Source of the DNA: Agriotes lineatus
Lineage: Eukaryota > Arthropoda > Insecta > Coleoptera > Elateridae
Length of the DNA stretch: 64,000 bases
Direction: 5' to 3'
Assembly (NCBI GenBank): GCA_940337035.1
Contig: CALNHX010003587.1
Span: 62,001 to 126,000 of the forward strand
The notes beneath the pieces are model-generated. The model saw nothing but the letters and a program-made list of their open reading frames with translations, searched no databases and was not told the DNA's origin. This document shows, piece after piece, positions 33,766-45,681 of the stretch. Both the position numbers and the translations under genes were made by a program. How positions within the stretch are numbered: the first letter of the stretch is position 1; every line of letters begins with the position of its first letter.

Positions 33766-34077
33766 GTCTAGACATAGCCAGCTTCATCTGTTTCCGCTAA
33801 CGCTTTACAAGCTCAGCGGGTATGAATAAAGCTGGCCATGGTCTAGATCGTCCATTTTATTCCGCTGTACGTCACCGCTTGAGTGAAAACTGACACTAGG
33901 AAACCATAGCTGTCACCGTTTAAGACGGCCGCATAAAGACGCCGCCGCATAACGACATATGACGGCCGCTAGATAACGGCACCGCTTTTTTAGGAAACCA
34001 AAGCTTTAGGGTTTATTCCACAAAAAGCTGTAGTTTAGTGGTACAAACGCATGCCTAAAAAATGAATAAAATAAAGT

Positions 34078-34556
34078 TAGTCTATATTGTTCCAGGCCAT
34101 GACACTGGGCCTATAAAGTGACCTTTGGAATGGCCTACCACAATCTGGCAATATGGCTGCGCCAACCTTTAACAAAAAATTACTAGTTTTGGTCACTTAA
34201 TGAGCAATCTGTCAGTGCACTTGTAGCCCAGTCAACGAAGGAAATTAAAAAAATAAATAAATCGAAAAATTTGGCGAGGATGTTTAATTGGGTGTACTAT
34301 TAAATATATAAAAAGTTCCGAAAAATTCAAGGTGAGCCGGTGCCGCCATCTTGGAAAGAAGTTACAGTTTTCTAGTTTTTTGCAAATATTCTACGAAATA
34401 TCAACTTTATCACAAAAACTGATTTTACAAAAATGGAAGAGCATTAAATTTCCCACAAAGACCCATAACACATTTTTTTGTCATTTGAATAGTTTCCTAG
34501 AAAATGGCTAGCGAATGTTGCGTGGATCGATAAATCGCTTTAAACGCGGGCAGTGG
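34078..34556. repeat. Left arm of a 15-kb inverted structure
   Basis: TCTATATTGTTCCAGGCCAT at the outer end, AGCCCAGTCAACGAAGG at about 34228, GGTGAGCCGGTGCCGCCATC at about 34331 and ATCGATAAATCGCTTTAAAC at the inner end (about 34527) all reappear inverted and in order between 49320 and 46716. This arm lacks the THAP coding segment present in the right arm. Confidence 0.75.
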
Positions 34557-34929
34557 GATAACATCTAAATTTCTGCTCCAAAATGTTTAATATTTTCGAT
34601 GGTAATAATTTTTATAGTTCTGCAAGAAAACAAGATTATTGAAAAATTTATTTTAAAAATATTATATACTAATAAATTGGTTATTTACGATTCTTTGTAA
34701 TTCAATACGTTCGATTGTTGTTGAGACTTTGGATCATAATTGTTAAAATGTTTTTGTCGACGTTTCGGTTTATTTAAAACTATCTTCAGGACACTGATAT
34801 TATAGAAAATATGGGTCATAAATAAGAAAACAATAAATAATCATAACGTATGAAACAAGTTTGGAGTTGTAGATTGTTGTTGTTTAAAATCCATATATTA
34901 TATATTATACACTCACTTGATTATTACCA
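34557..34929. other. AT-rich flank of the XPG-like pseudogene
   Basis: Contains GACGTTTCGGTTTATTT...TCTTCAGGAC near 34758-34790, whose complement (CCTGAAGA...CCGAAACGTC) is a motif seen at the 3' ends of several Penelope/LINE-type repeats. Probably a small unassigned retroelement tail. Confidence 0.3.
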
Positions 34930-35665
34930 TTACGGGCGCATTCTCTTTTCAATGTGGCTGGGTCCGGGTATGGCATCATCCACCATCTCAGGAAAATCTA
35001 ACGGATTCATCACTAATTGAAGATCGATACTTTCTGTAAGAGAAGTTGGCCTCGTGTCCGTTAATGTCCTCTGATCATCTCCATCTTCATCGACATTTTC
35101 AATGTCATCGTCGACTGTGGTTGGACCATTCAGACAACATCCATGGCAATTATGACAAACCGCCATACAATTAATTCCTGATTTTCTGCCTCCACACTCA
35201 GAGAATAATTCACGCCCTTGCAATTTTTGAACTTGCTGGTATACCCGCAAAGAATATTGCTTGGCTGCTCCTTCTGTTGGTGGTAGTGACGGAATATGCG
35301 GTTTCATTTTTGTAACTGCTTTCATGAAACAATAAAATCCGTGTTTGTTTAAAGGATTATCTGTAAGGCGAGCACCATAGATGGCAAGGAAAAAACGTTC
35401 CCCAGCTTAAGCGACTGCGTCTGGCAAAGAGTCAGAATTGTTGAAAATGTCTGCGATGTCATGCAACTCTTTAAATTTTTAAAATATTTTAACATACTTG
35501 ACTTTTCCGTTATTGAACATCGCTGAAGTTGTGTCACAGCCACTAAAGGCATGTAAGAAGAAAATGCTGTTCCCAAGTCCCGATGATTGCAATTCCTGTG
35601 ACAAATATACTTTTATTTCGGTTGTGCCTTTTCCTGGTTTGACCAACAAAATTGTATTTTGTGGT
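34930..35665 (-). pseudogene. XPG/FEN1-like protein, C-terminal half with GCDTT and CXC motifs
   Basis: On the minus strand from 35660 the text reads TILLVKPGKGTTEIKVYLSQ, FFLHAFSGCDTTSAMFNNGK, then RFFLAIYG and KHGFYCFMKAVTKMKPHIPS. It continues through LPPTEGAAKQYSLRVYQQVQ and a cysteine-rich CGGRKSGINCMAVCHNCHG segment, and ends in an acidic tail. HAFSGCDTTS is the signature of a multi-copy arthropod family whose core resembles XPG/FEN1 nucleases (compare the GCD loop of those enzymes). In-frame stops (near 35480 and 35408) make it a pseudogene. The upstream half continues at 45842-46710 beyond the copia insertion. Confidence 0.65.
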
Positions 35666-35670
35666 GTAAC

Positions 35671-35827
35671 TATTGAAATTATATCTAAAAACTATGTTGT
35701 TAACGCCATCTGTTGAAGGCTACTCGTAACCAGCTATAATGGCAATTACTCAGTTGTTCTTGTTCGTACAAAGAATAAATGTAGTCTGTGCTAAAAACTC
35801 AACCGCAGTGGTTTCATTTTCTAATAG
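35671..35827 (+). repeat. 5' LTR of copia element
   Basis: Starts TATTGAAATTATATC and ends TTTCTAATAG, followed directly by the primer-binding site. I see no difference from the 3' LTR. Confidence 0.85.
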
Positions 35828-35889
35828 GTTATGGGCCCAGGGCTTCAAATACTGAGAAATTAATGTAAATAGCGGTGAGTTGCAGAAGA

Positions 35890-36013
35890 ATGGCTATCAA
35901 TTATATGTCGAGTGTGCCGAAGCTGTTAGGTCGCGAAAATTACGAAGAATGGGCATTTGCTGTAGAAAATTTTATAGTGCTTGACGGGTTAACAAAGTGT
36001 TTTGACGGGACAG
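35890..36013 (+). pseudogene. Copia gag, N-terminal piece
   Basis: From ATG 35890 the frame reads PKLLGRENYEEWAFAVENF, the conserved start of copia gag (L.G.NY..W). It is cut at CGGGACAG by the hAT insertion. The remainder begins at 41908. Confidence 0.8.
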
Positions 36014-36673
36014 TAGTGATGTGAGCTTGAAAAGTTTCATGAAAAGTTTCAGTGAAAAGTTTCAAATTTTCTGAAACTTTTCAAATTTATAAGTTTCACA
36101 TGTTTCAAAAATTTCCAAAAGTTTCATAAGTTTCATAAGTTTCAAAAGTTTCTTATAAGTTTCAAGTCAGTATTACAGATTGCTAGTGAAGTCAAAACAA
36201 AGCAACCTAAAATACATGAAATTGATGATGATGAAGAAGAAGAACTTAGATTTACAGACTCGGAAGAGTCGGATGCTTCTCTATCTCAAGATGAGGAATT
36301 AATGAAAGACTATACATTAAATATGGCAGAAGTTAGTAGTGACGAGGTAACAACTGATGACTATGGTTACACTGAATTAGAAAATAATGAATAAAAATAG
36401 GTTTAAATAGTAAATACTAATTTTACTTATATATGTTATTTTTAAAAACTGTGTCCTGTAATTTCATAATTTCTAACCCCTTTTAAGTAAAATTAATGTT
36501 CTGTTTAAATATTATATATTGGTATTACTGTATTAGATACTTTAAAATGCTGAAAGCTACTTAAATGTACAGGAATTCTAAAAGTTTCACAAGTTTCATA
36601 AGTTTCAAGGTTTTCATGAAACTTTTCATGAAATTTTTCAAAATTATAAGTTTCATGAAACTTAACATCACTA
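36014..36673 (+). mobile_element. hAT element inserted in copia gag
   Basis: TIRs TAGTGATGT and ACATCACTA, with the 8-bp target CGGGACAG at 36006-36013 and again across 36674-36679 plus 41908-41909 once the MULE is mentally removed. The arms are rich in AAGTTTCA repeats. A 74-codon acidic frame (36173-36394; ...IDDDEEEEL...) fills the middle and may be the end of its transposase; I cannot confirm this. Confidence 0.8.
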
Positions 36674-37365
36674 CGGGACGCGTAAAGCCAGAACACACCA
36701 TTTTACAGCGCTCGAATGCGTTCAGTCGTGGTGTGTTTTGGCTTCAATTTTGAAGGCCATTTTGTAGGACAATTCACACCTCGATGTAGCGCTGCAATGC
36801 GTTTTACCTGATTGAAGAAAATGTGAATGTAGTAAAAATACCTCCAATAGTTTAGTGATATAAAGTGCATCTTTAAATAATATCTTTTGTGGTTTCTTAG
36901 TTTCTTTTAATTTTTTAAATCCCGTTTATCGCCAAATTCTGGAAAAAAATTTATGTCCATTTTAGGTTTTAGATATACTCATGTATGGGTTATTTTTACC
37001 TTTCTCTTCACAAACCTCTTATCCTTCACAAACTCAACTATAGAAATTCAAATGTTTAATAATGAATTATTTTATTGAAACTTTGGAGATAGGATTCTTT
37101 CCATAAATTTATTTATTTTATTTGTAGAAAAACTAATAATGATAAACTGACCAAGAAGTAGTCTTGTGTGTGGCCAAGTCATAAGCAAATTAATTAGAAA
37201 TTTCCAAATTAACTAACCAGAAAATCAAATATCTATTTATTATATGTATTATAGAAAAAATAAGGTACTTTTACAGTACTCGTACTAATAAGAAGTCGCA
37301 TTCACCTACTATAGCAATCCATAGGCTTACTTTTTATCGATTGTTTAATTTTAAGTTTAAATGTG

Positions 37366-38460
37366 CTAAAGTTGCCCAGCATTTAATTTGGTTTCGAATG
37401 TTATTAAATAATTTTGAGAATAAATAAGTAGACTTTGATTCTTTTTTGGCATAACACGCAAAAGTGTTTCCTTACTTCTGCTTTTATATCTGTGAGCAAA
37501 TCTCGTAAATGAATATTGATATCTATAAGAACAAATAGCTAATGAAAATACATATACTTGCCTCACAGATAATACTCCAGACTCCAAAAATAACCTTATA
37601 CATCTTTTTTAAATATAATTTTTAAAACTACTTTTTGCAGATTTTCAAAAGCAACAAATATCAACTCGCAGGATTACGGATTGTACCAAATCAAAATAAA
37701 TATCTTTTATAGTTGCTATTTTGGTTATATTTTTGAGTAATTTGAATTTGTATAAAGTTCTTCTTAGACTTATTACTTGTTCTTCGATATGTTTATTCCA
37801 TTTTTGATTTACGTATATGTAAACACCTATACATTTACACTGTTTTATATTATTACTTATGTAGTTTAAGGTATGAATAAAAATAATGGGTTGAATAGGT
37901 AATTGTTTGTAGGAAAAATATGTAAATTTAGTTTAGAGCAAATTTGGTAATAAGAAATACCTATTTAATTTATGGATTATCACAGCCATTTAATTTTCCA
38001 CCTTTAGTATAAGTTCGACAGTTATCTGCTTCAAATATAATGGCTATATCATCTGCAAATGAGGTGATTTGAGCTTCGATATTTAATTACAGCGAGACAT
38101 TTTAGAGAAACAAAATTGAGCCCAGAACTGTACCTTGAAGTACTCCTAGTTTAACATGCAATTCGGTGATTTTTTGATACTGTGTACTTTGGTACTATGG
38201 AAAATCGTGTCAAAAGCCTTTGTAGATCAAAGTCCACAGTTAAAGTATTTTTAGTGGTCTCTAACTTATTGTATAAATTATCTATAAGTTTCTAAGTTGC
38301 TTCATTAGTTCCTACATTATTACGAAAATGGAAATCGATAATGATTAAAACATTAAAAGATAATATTGCAAATGTGTTGAAGAAATTCATCATCCTAACT
38401 TTTACTAAATCTTTTAATTATTTTGCTTATACTTTTAATGAAATAAGTCTATAATTAATT
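37366..38460 (-). pseudogene. Decayed LINE reverse transcriptase inside the MULE
   Basis: Minus-strand text in several frames resembles NNVGTNEATYKLIDNLYNKL, LGVLQGTVLGSILF, catalytic FADDIAIIFEADN, CIGVYIYVNQKWNKHIE, and finally VLSVRQVYVFSL (37587-37366). These are RT palm and post-palm blocks of a jockey/R1-like element, with many stops; it is clearly the oldest coding debris in this nest. Confidence 0.6.
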
Positions 38461-39770
38461 CATATTCTTATTTGGGTATTTCGACACTCTGCAAATTAAA
38501 AATATTAAATAACGAAAATATTAATAACGAACGTTTCGAGAAAAAATCTGTCTTCGTCTATAATTATTTACACTTGTTTTGTCTCCTGATTTATGTATTA
38601 GTATTGTTACGTTTTGCGTTCTTGAATAAAAATGAACTATACGCGGTTGTAAGAATAGACTGTACTTTAGTTAGCCATAAGAAATTTGTATCGTAAATAC
38701 TTTTAGGTAGAATTTCGTAGGCAAAATGGTCGTATTAAAGTTACAACAGGCGAGTATTTAGCCGGTCTTTAGAAACGTGCCTTTCTCTGGGAAGATGGAA
38801 ATATTCCAAGCCCACGGAATGATTAAGGGCAAATTTATGAAACTTTACCTCGTAAGCCGAAAAATTAGGCAGAACTAGGTGCCGCCTATTTGTTTTAGTA
38901 GAGTTGTAAAACTTTATTAGCGATAATTTGCGAGGTGGCGACCGCTTGACTAATTTTAGCGTGTGAAACCCTCAAATTGGTCGAATTCATAGAGCTATTA
39001 TGTGACAGAAGTCCAAAATTTAGAACTGCTCTGATAAGCTTACTTGGAAATTTGAGAACGCCTACCGAGTTTTCTTGGTCAAACTGGACTTAGAATTTAG
39101 TTAGTTAATAAGTAACGGTGTTAAACTTAAGTTGTTCTGTAAACGGCAGAAAATAAATGCAAGTATTTGAACTTAAGTGTCTTATATATCTCGCAACAGT
39201 AGCTTTAGTGTTCGTGTACAAGTATATTTTGACTAAAAGGATTGCCAGTTACCCCGACTTTAGACGAATTTGCGACAGTATAATTATACTACTTTTGAAT
39301 ACATTCGGGTAATTCTCATTCGTCAAACATAAATTAGTGATATGAGTAATGGATTTTAAAATAATAAAGATAAGGTTTCTATACAGTCATTGGTTATACC
39401 ATCAATTTCAGCTGAATAACGATTTTTTTTTAATTTTAATGTGTTTGATTGAAAGTGTCACGAAATTTATTAGCACAAACGTTACTAACGTTAATTTGTT
39501 TTGCCATGTCAATGCCCACATTCTGGAAAAAGTTATTTATATAATTAGCTTTAATAACATTATCGCTAATTACATTACTCTCTTCAACAAGGAAATCAAT
39601 TTCGGATATCCTAGTTTCCAAATTAGCTATTTCATTCACTATTTTCCATGTTTCCTTAATGTTGCCGTGTTTATATTCAAATTAAACCAAAGTATAGCTA
39701 GAACGTTTTATTAATAGCTGTGACGTTTAGTATAAGGATTAAAAATAAATTTTCACATTTTCTATAGAAA
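38461..39770. other. MULE interior without recognised coding sequence
   Basis: At about 38600-39195 a less AT-rich block starts TGTTACGTTTTGCG and ends CTCGCAACA, with AATAAATGC near its end. This could be a solo LTR, but the flanks (GTAT/GTAG) are not a clean duplication. The rest is AT-rich. Confidence 0.3.
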
Positions 39771-39839
39771 TTTAAGAAACTACTAAACTATAAACAATAA
39801 TAATGAAAATATGCGTACATACATTATTAAAAAGATAGC

Positions 39840-41850
39840 ACAATAATAAGTCAGTGACTTGTTCCATGGGTTTTGCATTGGGACGACTGAGCATCGCATT
39901 TTCTGAGAAACTTCTTTTTCTTTTACGATTTCTTGATTGTCCTAATTTCATTATTGGAAGGTCTACCTGCTTGTATGCGTTGCCGACCATCAGTTAAACC
40001 TGGTCTTGGCTTTCTGCGAACAGAAGTTGGCTGCACGCCTATTTTCTCGAAAGCTTTGATTTAGCTTTTGCAAAACAGTGTTTAACTTGAGCAGGTGTAG
40101 TAATATTCTCTAAATATTTCTTAAAGTTATAACAATGTCAGTCATAGTAGCTGATTTGAGAGCTACTAGGCTGCTATTATATCAATTATATTTGAAACAT
40201 TTTTTGAAAGGTTGGCAACAGCTACCTCGTGGTCTCCATCGTTTTTCTTGTTCTCCTCATTAGAATCTTGTATTAGGTCGTGCACATCCACCAACTGAAA
40301 AGACCTTTTTTACATATATTTCGGTGCTTACAGTGTAAGATTTCTTACGTGTTCGTGTATCATCCATGTTCTTATAAAAATTCGCTGGCGCACTTCGGCC
40401 TAAAGCAATTCTTGCAAAATCAACTTTATAATCAGTGGTACGACGAGGTGCAGTTTTAACGTAACTTTTGAACTTTTCTTGTAGTGCACATATGTTTACA
40501 AAATCGCCCACTTTGTCCAAAGGAGCAATCGCACATTTCAATGTCAGTAAACACGCTATACAACATTTTACTGTCTAGTTTTGGGGTTACATGATAGCAT
40601 GATTCGTCTATGTGAGATACAAACATATCTTTTGCCTTACGTACAAATTCCATGTATACTAATTCCTGTTCACTACAGCGGGAACTTCAAGTAAACGGCG
40701 CTTGTGATAATTTTCAAAAGTGTCAGTTATAAACTCAAATACTCAATTAAAGCACATGCATTATTAAAAACACGACAACGTTGCAAAACTATATCTTTGA
40801 AAATCCTTATCGATGCCTCTGCATAGTTGTTAGTATTATTTCCATGGGTTATTATTTTCGTACGGTAACATAAACACCATTCTTTACGTCGGCTCCATAC
40901 ATTTACTAGATGGTGTTTTAAATTTCTATATTGCGCTTTCTCTAAATATTTTATCAAACTTAAATAGTTATTTAGGTAACAAGTGTTAGAAGTGCAACTT
41001 TTTTTCACAAGTGTGGAGGCTGTGCCTTGTTTAATAATCCACACGCGTGAAAAATAAGCACGCTAACACTAGTTGTCTATAAGATTTTTTAAAATTTCAT
41101 GAATATTCAAATCCAAGTCTATTTTGTATAGAATTTTATTGGCCTTAATTTTTGACAAGTGGGTTAGTCAGTTCTGGTAATTTGAGAAACGTCTTTATTT
41201 ATTGAAATCTGTAATTTGTTCATGTCAAAATAAAACTAAAAATGAATAAATAATTTTCTACTAAAATCGCTCATTCCTAAATTAAAAGCAGTGTCACTTT
41301 TTTCAATGAATGAAAAAAAGTTGACACTTCACACCCTGAAATTAATTTAAAAGCTCTTCTTTAAATGAAATTTGAAAAAATAGCTCTTCGCAATCTTCTA
41401 AAGTTTCAGCGTAAATTAATTCTTGAAATTAAAGAATTATTGCTTTTCTACTATTTTTGTGAATATTATGTTTGGAATCCCACAACCACCGCCAAAATAC
41501 TTGACACATGTGAAAAATGCAACGCAGAAGAACAGATGATGGAAACACTGACCTAAGTGCACTTCTTTCAACTTGGCATCATCTGTTAAAAATACTCGTG
41601 GAAAATCTTCATCTGATAGTCTATTTTTAAGAAATATATCTTTAACAGTAGCAAATTCAAGTGTATAATTTCCTTCCTTTCCACACTGGACTAACATAAA
41701 TGTAACGTAATGGTCAGCAGTTATTCCATCAGCATAATTTGCAATAGATATAGGAGAGTGGGTGGGTGTTGTGTCGTCCTGCAGCACGGTGTGGTTTGTC
41801 GAGTTATAATGGGTTATTAATATCCAGCAAAACACACCACGATGTAGCAC
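39840..41850 (-). pseudogene. MULE transposase with SWIM zinc finger
   Basis: Read leftward. 41850-41437 has FPRVFLTDDAKLKEV, the region of the second catalytic Asp, then HH. 41044-40727 has YRTKIITHGNNTNNYAEASIRIFK, a conserved post-catalytic block. 40653-40456 has CDCSFGQSGRFCKHMC, a CxC...CxH SWIM finger. About 40010-39840 has IGVQPTSVRRKPRPG and a basic RKRKR tail. The blocks are in different frames with AT-rich gaps (introns or decay). Confidence 0.75.
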
Positions 41851-41900
41851 TGCCTTTTAAAACAGTGAGCTGTAAAATGGTGTGTTCTGGCTTTACGCCT

Positions 41901-42552
41901 ACGGGACAGAGACAGATAACGAAAAAAACGCGAAAGCAAAAGCGAAGTTGGTTTTGACAATAGACTCTTCCTTATTCGTGCATATAAAAGAAGCAAAAAG
42001 TGCCAAAGACTTGTGGGATAAGTTAATATCCCTGTATGACGACTCTGGTTTCGCGCGAAAAATCGGTTTGCTTCGTTCGCTCATATCTATGAGATTGGAA
42101 AACTGTGAGTCAATGGAAACCTACGTAAATCAAGTGATAGAACTTTCACAGAAATTGAATAGGACGGGTTTCAAGGTAGATGATCAATGGACGGGGTCAT
42201 TGCTCCTTGCGGGGGGTTACCTCAAAGGTTTGTACCCATGATAATGGCCATCGAGCATTCGGGAACTGTAATTAAAACAGATTCCATCAAGGCAAAGTTG
42301 TTGGATATGCAGTTCGGTGAAAACTCAACGGGTGGCGCTTTCATCGGCAAAACATCGAAGCTTTGGAATTCAAAAAATAAACAAAAGAATGGCGGGACGA
42401 ATACGAATCGAGAACGATCAGACGTTAAATGTTATCGGTGTAAACAGTTTGGGCATTTTAAAAACAAATGTCCAAACAGCTCAAGTGATCAAACTGGTAA
42501 AAATAATGCTCCAAAACAAAATGCTTTTAATGCAGTATTTTTAAGTGGTTAG
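41901..42552 (+). pseudogene. Copia gag, remainder with zinc knuckle
   Basis: Frame one reads VLTIDSSLFVHIKEAKSAKD and METYVNQVIELSQKL. After a frameshift near 42200 it continues to the knuckle CYRCKQFGHFKNKC (about 42430). A stop at 42550 separates it from the protease. Confidence 0.85.
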
Positions 42553-43873
42553 TTTCACGACACCGATTGGTATATCGATTCAGGGGCCAGTGCGCATTTA
42601 ACCGCAAGAAAGGATTGGCTAGAAAATTTGCATGATAAACCAGGAATTTCAGAAATAATGGTGGCAAACAGAGCAACAATACCAGTACTTCTTGCAGGTG
42701 AAACTAACGTTACTACTCTTGTCAGTAAGCAGAAACATAGTATCAAAATTCGGGACGTTTTATTCGTGCCACAACTGACAACGAATCTGTTAAGTGTAAG
42801 CCAGATTATTAAAAATGGCAACAATGTATGTTTTGATGAAAATAGTTGTAAGATTTACAACAAACAAAACCAGTTGATTGCAGTGGCTGATTTAATTGAG
42901 AATGTGTACAGGTTAAACATCGAAAAATCAGAAAAATGTTTAGTAGCAACCTCAATAGCGACAGATGTGTGGCATCGTAGGTTTGGACATTTAAACTACG
43001 ATGACTTAAAACTCATGAAAGACGGCGCTGTGGAAGGCATGAATAGCAAAGGTAATTTTAGGAGCAACAGTATTTGTGAAGTGTGTTGTGAAGGCAAACA
43101 GTGCAGACTACCTTTTAAACACGAGGGAAGGGGAGCTACTTCTTGCCTAGAAGTTATTCATGCAGATCTGTGCGGGCCCATGGAGGTAAATTCGATTGAC
43201 GGGTCGAGATATTTTCTGGTGTTCGAAGATGATTTCAGTCGGATGACCTTCGTGTATTTTTTGAAGACCAAAGATGAAGTACCTAATTAACTATTTCAAG
43301 GATTTCAAAAGCCTGGTAGAAAATCAGAAGAATGTTCAGATTAAAACGCTCAGAACAGACAACGGTGTTGAGTTTTGCAACCACGATTTAGAAAATGTTC
43401 TTAGGCAGAGTGGTATAGTTCATCAGAAAACTAATCCGTACACTCCGGAGCAGAATGGAATGCTGGAAAGGATGAACAGAACCTTGGTTGAAAAAGCAAG
43501 ATGTTTACAGTTTGAGGCTAAGTTAGCTAAACGTTTTTGGGCAGATGCTGTAAACTGTGCTGTCTACTTAAGAAATAGATCTGTCGTTAGTGGGCTAAAA
43601 GGAAAAACACCTTATGAAATGTGGACAAGCTTAAAACCTGACGTGAGTAACATTAGGGTTTTTGGAAGTGAGGTTATGGTACACATACCAAAACAAAAAC
43701 GCAATAAATGGGATAAAAAGGCAGAAAAAATGATTTTGGTCGGTTTTGGTAAAGATGTAGAGGGATATAGGTTGTACGACCTAAGTCGGAACAGTGTTAT
43801 AACAAGTAGAAATGTGGTGATAATAGAAAACACATTTGAAAAGATTGACATTGTAGTTACCGATACCTACTAA
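42553..43873 (+). pseudogene. Copia protease and integrase
   Basis: The protease active site WYIDSGASAH starts about 42570. The integrase zinc finger (HRRFGHLNYDDL...CEVCCEGKQC), the first Asp (HADLCGPM), the second (TLRTDNGVEF) and the Glu (PEQNGMLERMNRT) are all present. A frameshift at about 43280 splits the core. Confidence 0.88.
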
Positions 43874-43913
43874 CAAAGACACGAACAATACTGAGAGGGA
43901 TGACTCAGATTCA

Positions 43914-45660
43914 GTGGGGGTAGATCAAACCGCAGAAAAGCTCGATGAACAAGATGAAATAATTCAAGGAAGTGAAGAGGATTCCAGTGGCACCTTAGAA
44001 GAGACGACGGATGATGATTTTGAACCACCATACGAAATAGAAACTCCAGTAACAGTTCGAAGATCAGGAAAAGAAGTAAAACCTAGAAAATTTGAAGATT
44101 ATGTGACATATATGTGTATTGATAAATCAGTTTTAGACGATCCTCTAACAGTTCAAGTAGCTCTGTCGAGGCCTGATGGAAATAAGTGGAGACAAGCAAT
44201 GTTGGAAGAAATGGAAAGTTTTGAAGAAAATCAAGCATGGGATTTAACAGATTTGCCATAAAATGGAAAAGTGGTAAAGTGTAAGTGGGTGTTTAAAGGG
44301 AAGTGTGACAGTGAAAATCAAGTGCGGTACAGAGCGCGTCTTGTAGCTAAAGGGTTCACGCAGAGGGCAGGTATCGACTATGATGAAACTTTTGCTCCAG
44401 TAGTGCGACACTCAACTTTACGTTTGCTGATAAGTTTATCTGTTAAATGGGGTCTAAAAATTACCCATCTTGTTGTCACAACAGCTTTTTTAAACGGACA
44501 TTTAGAAGAAAATGTGTATATGGAACAACCGGAAGGTTTTGTAAAGACAGGTATGCAAATTAAAGAGAGCAATTTATGGGCTTAAACAGGCTTCAAGAAC
44601 TTGGAATAAACGTGTTGATCAGGTTTTATTAGGTTTAGGTTATAAAAGGTCAGATTCTAAGCCTTGTGTTTATGTTAAAAGAAATAATGATTTAATTACT
44701 GTTGTAGCTTTGTATGTAGACGACTTCTTTGTGTTTTCTAACGATTCTGAAAGTACCAATTTTTTGAAGTGTTATTTAAATTCAAAGTTTAAAATAAAAG
44801 ATCTAGGCGAGGCTAGACAGATCTTGAGTATGCGAATCAGAAGAAATCACAATGGATATAGTGTTACATTAGATCAAGAACAATATGTGAATCAGGTCTT
44901 AAAACGATTTCATATGTCAGACTGTAAAAGTGTTAATACTCCCTTGGAGTGTAATAAAAATATTGTTGATCAGAATGTAAAAATATGTGATGAGAATTTG
45001 CCTTACCAGAAATTAATCGGTAGTTTAATGTACCTGGCAGTATTAACTCGCCCTGACATAGCATTTGCAGTTAGTTATTTAAGCCAGTTTAATAACTGTT
45101 ATACTCAATATCATTGGCAGCAGGCAAAAACATTATTAAAATATTTGCAGGGTACAAAAACTTTAGGTTTAGGATTTAAAGAAGAAAATGTGGACCTAGA
45201 GGGTTTTGTAGATGCCGATTGGGCAAGCAATAATAATGATAGAAAATCCTACACAGGATATGTTTTTAAATTCTCTGGTTCTGCAGTTTCATGGGAAAGC
45301 AATAAACAAAAAACTGTAGCGTTAAATAGCATGCAAGCTGAATATATGGCTTTGACTGAAGCTTCAAAGGAAGCTATATATTTAAGGAATTTATTAAAGG
45401 AATTAACCGGTAGGATTAATTGCATTACTTTGCATAACGATAGTCAGAGTGCGCAAAAATTAGCAATAAATCCTATTCATCATAAAAGATCTAAGCACAT
45501 AGATATTAAGCATCATTTTGTTCGTGAAGTCGTATCTAATAATTATGTAGAAGTCAAATATCTTTGTACAGATGAAATGACTGCTGATATTCTAACGAAG
45601 GGTTTGAATACTGTAAAGCATGTTAAATTCACTAAGAACTCAGGTTTAGTTCCATTATAA
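43914..45660 (+). pseudogene. Copia reverse transcriptase and RNase H
   Basis: RT motifs: CKWVFKGKCDSENQVRYRAR, LVAKGFTQRAGIDY, VVTTAFLNGHLEE, and catalytic VALYVDDFFVFS (44710). RNase H: VDADWASNNNDRKSYTGY, SMQAEYMALTEASKEA, SKHIDIKHHFVRE. A stop at 44259 and frameshifts near 44583-44710 break it. Confidence 0.88.
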
Positions 45661-45681
45661 TAGTTAGTAATATAGTGGGGG

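Larger units (their letters stand above)
32630..33995. mobile_element. TIR element with MADF remnant (PIF/Harbinger-like candidate)
   Basis: AAGCGGTGCCGTCATTTAACGGCCGT at about 32636 returns in reverse complement ending about 33990 (GGCACCGCTT), with similarity continuing outward (GGTTTNNTA.GAA); TIRs are about 26-40 bp. The interior of 1.36 kb holds a MADF-like coding remnant and a hAT MITE. Harbinger-type elements are known to encode MADF/Myb-like accessory proteins, so the association is meaningful, but no DDE transposase is seen and the family is unproven. Confidence 0.55.
36680..41898 (-). mobile_element. MULE (Mutator-like) transposon with 9-bp TSD
   Basis: TIRs begin GCGTAAAGCCAGAACACACC and end in its complement GGTGTGTTCTGGCTTTACGC; related GTGTGTTTTG motifs repeat inside. 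The 9-bp target CTACGGGAC lies at 36671-36679 and 41899-41907, the TSD length typical of MULEs. The first three target bases are the last bases of the hAT element, so the MULE arrived later. It encodes a SWIM-finger transposase remnant on the minus strand and hosts a decayed LINE. Confidence 0.85.

Noticed and set aside
38600..39195. Solo LTR
   Set aside because: The ends look LTR-like, but the flanking bases do not form a duplication and no matching internal element is in the window; kept only as a note.
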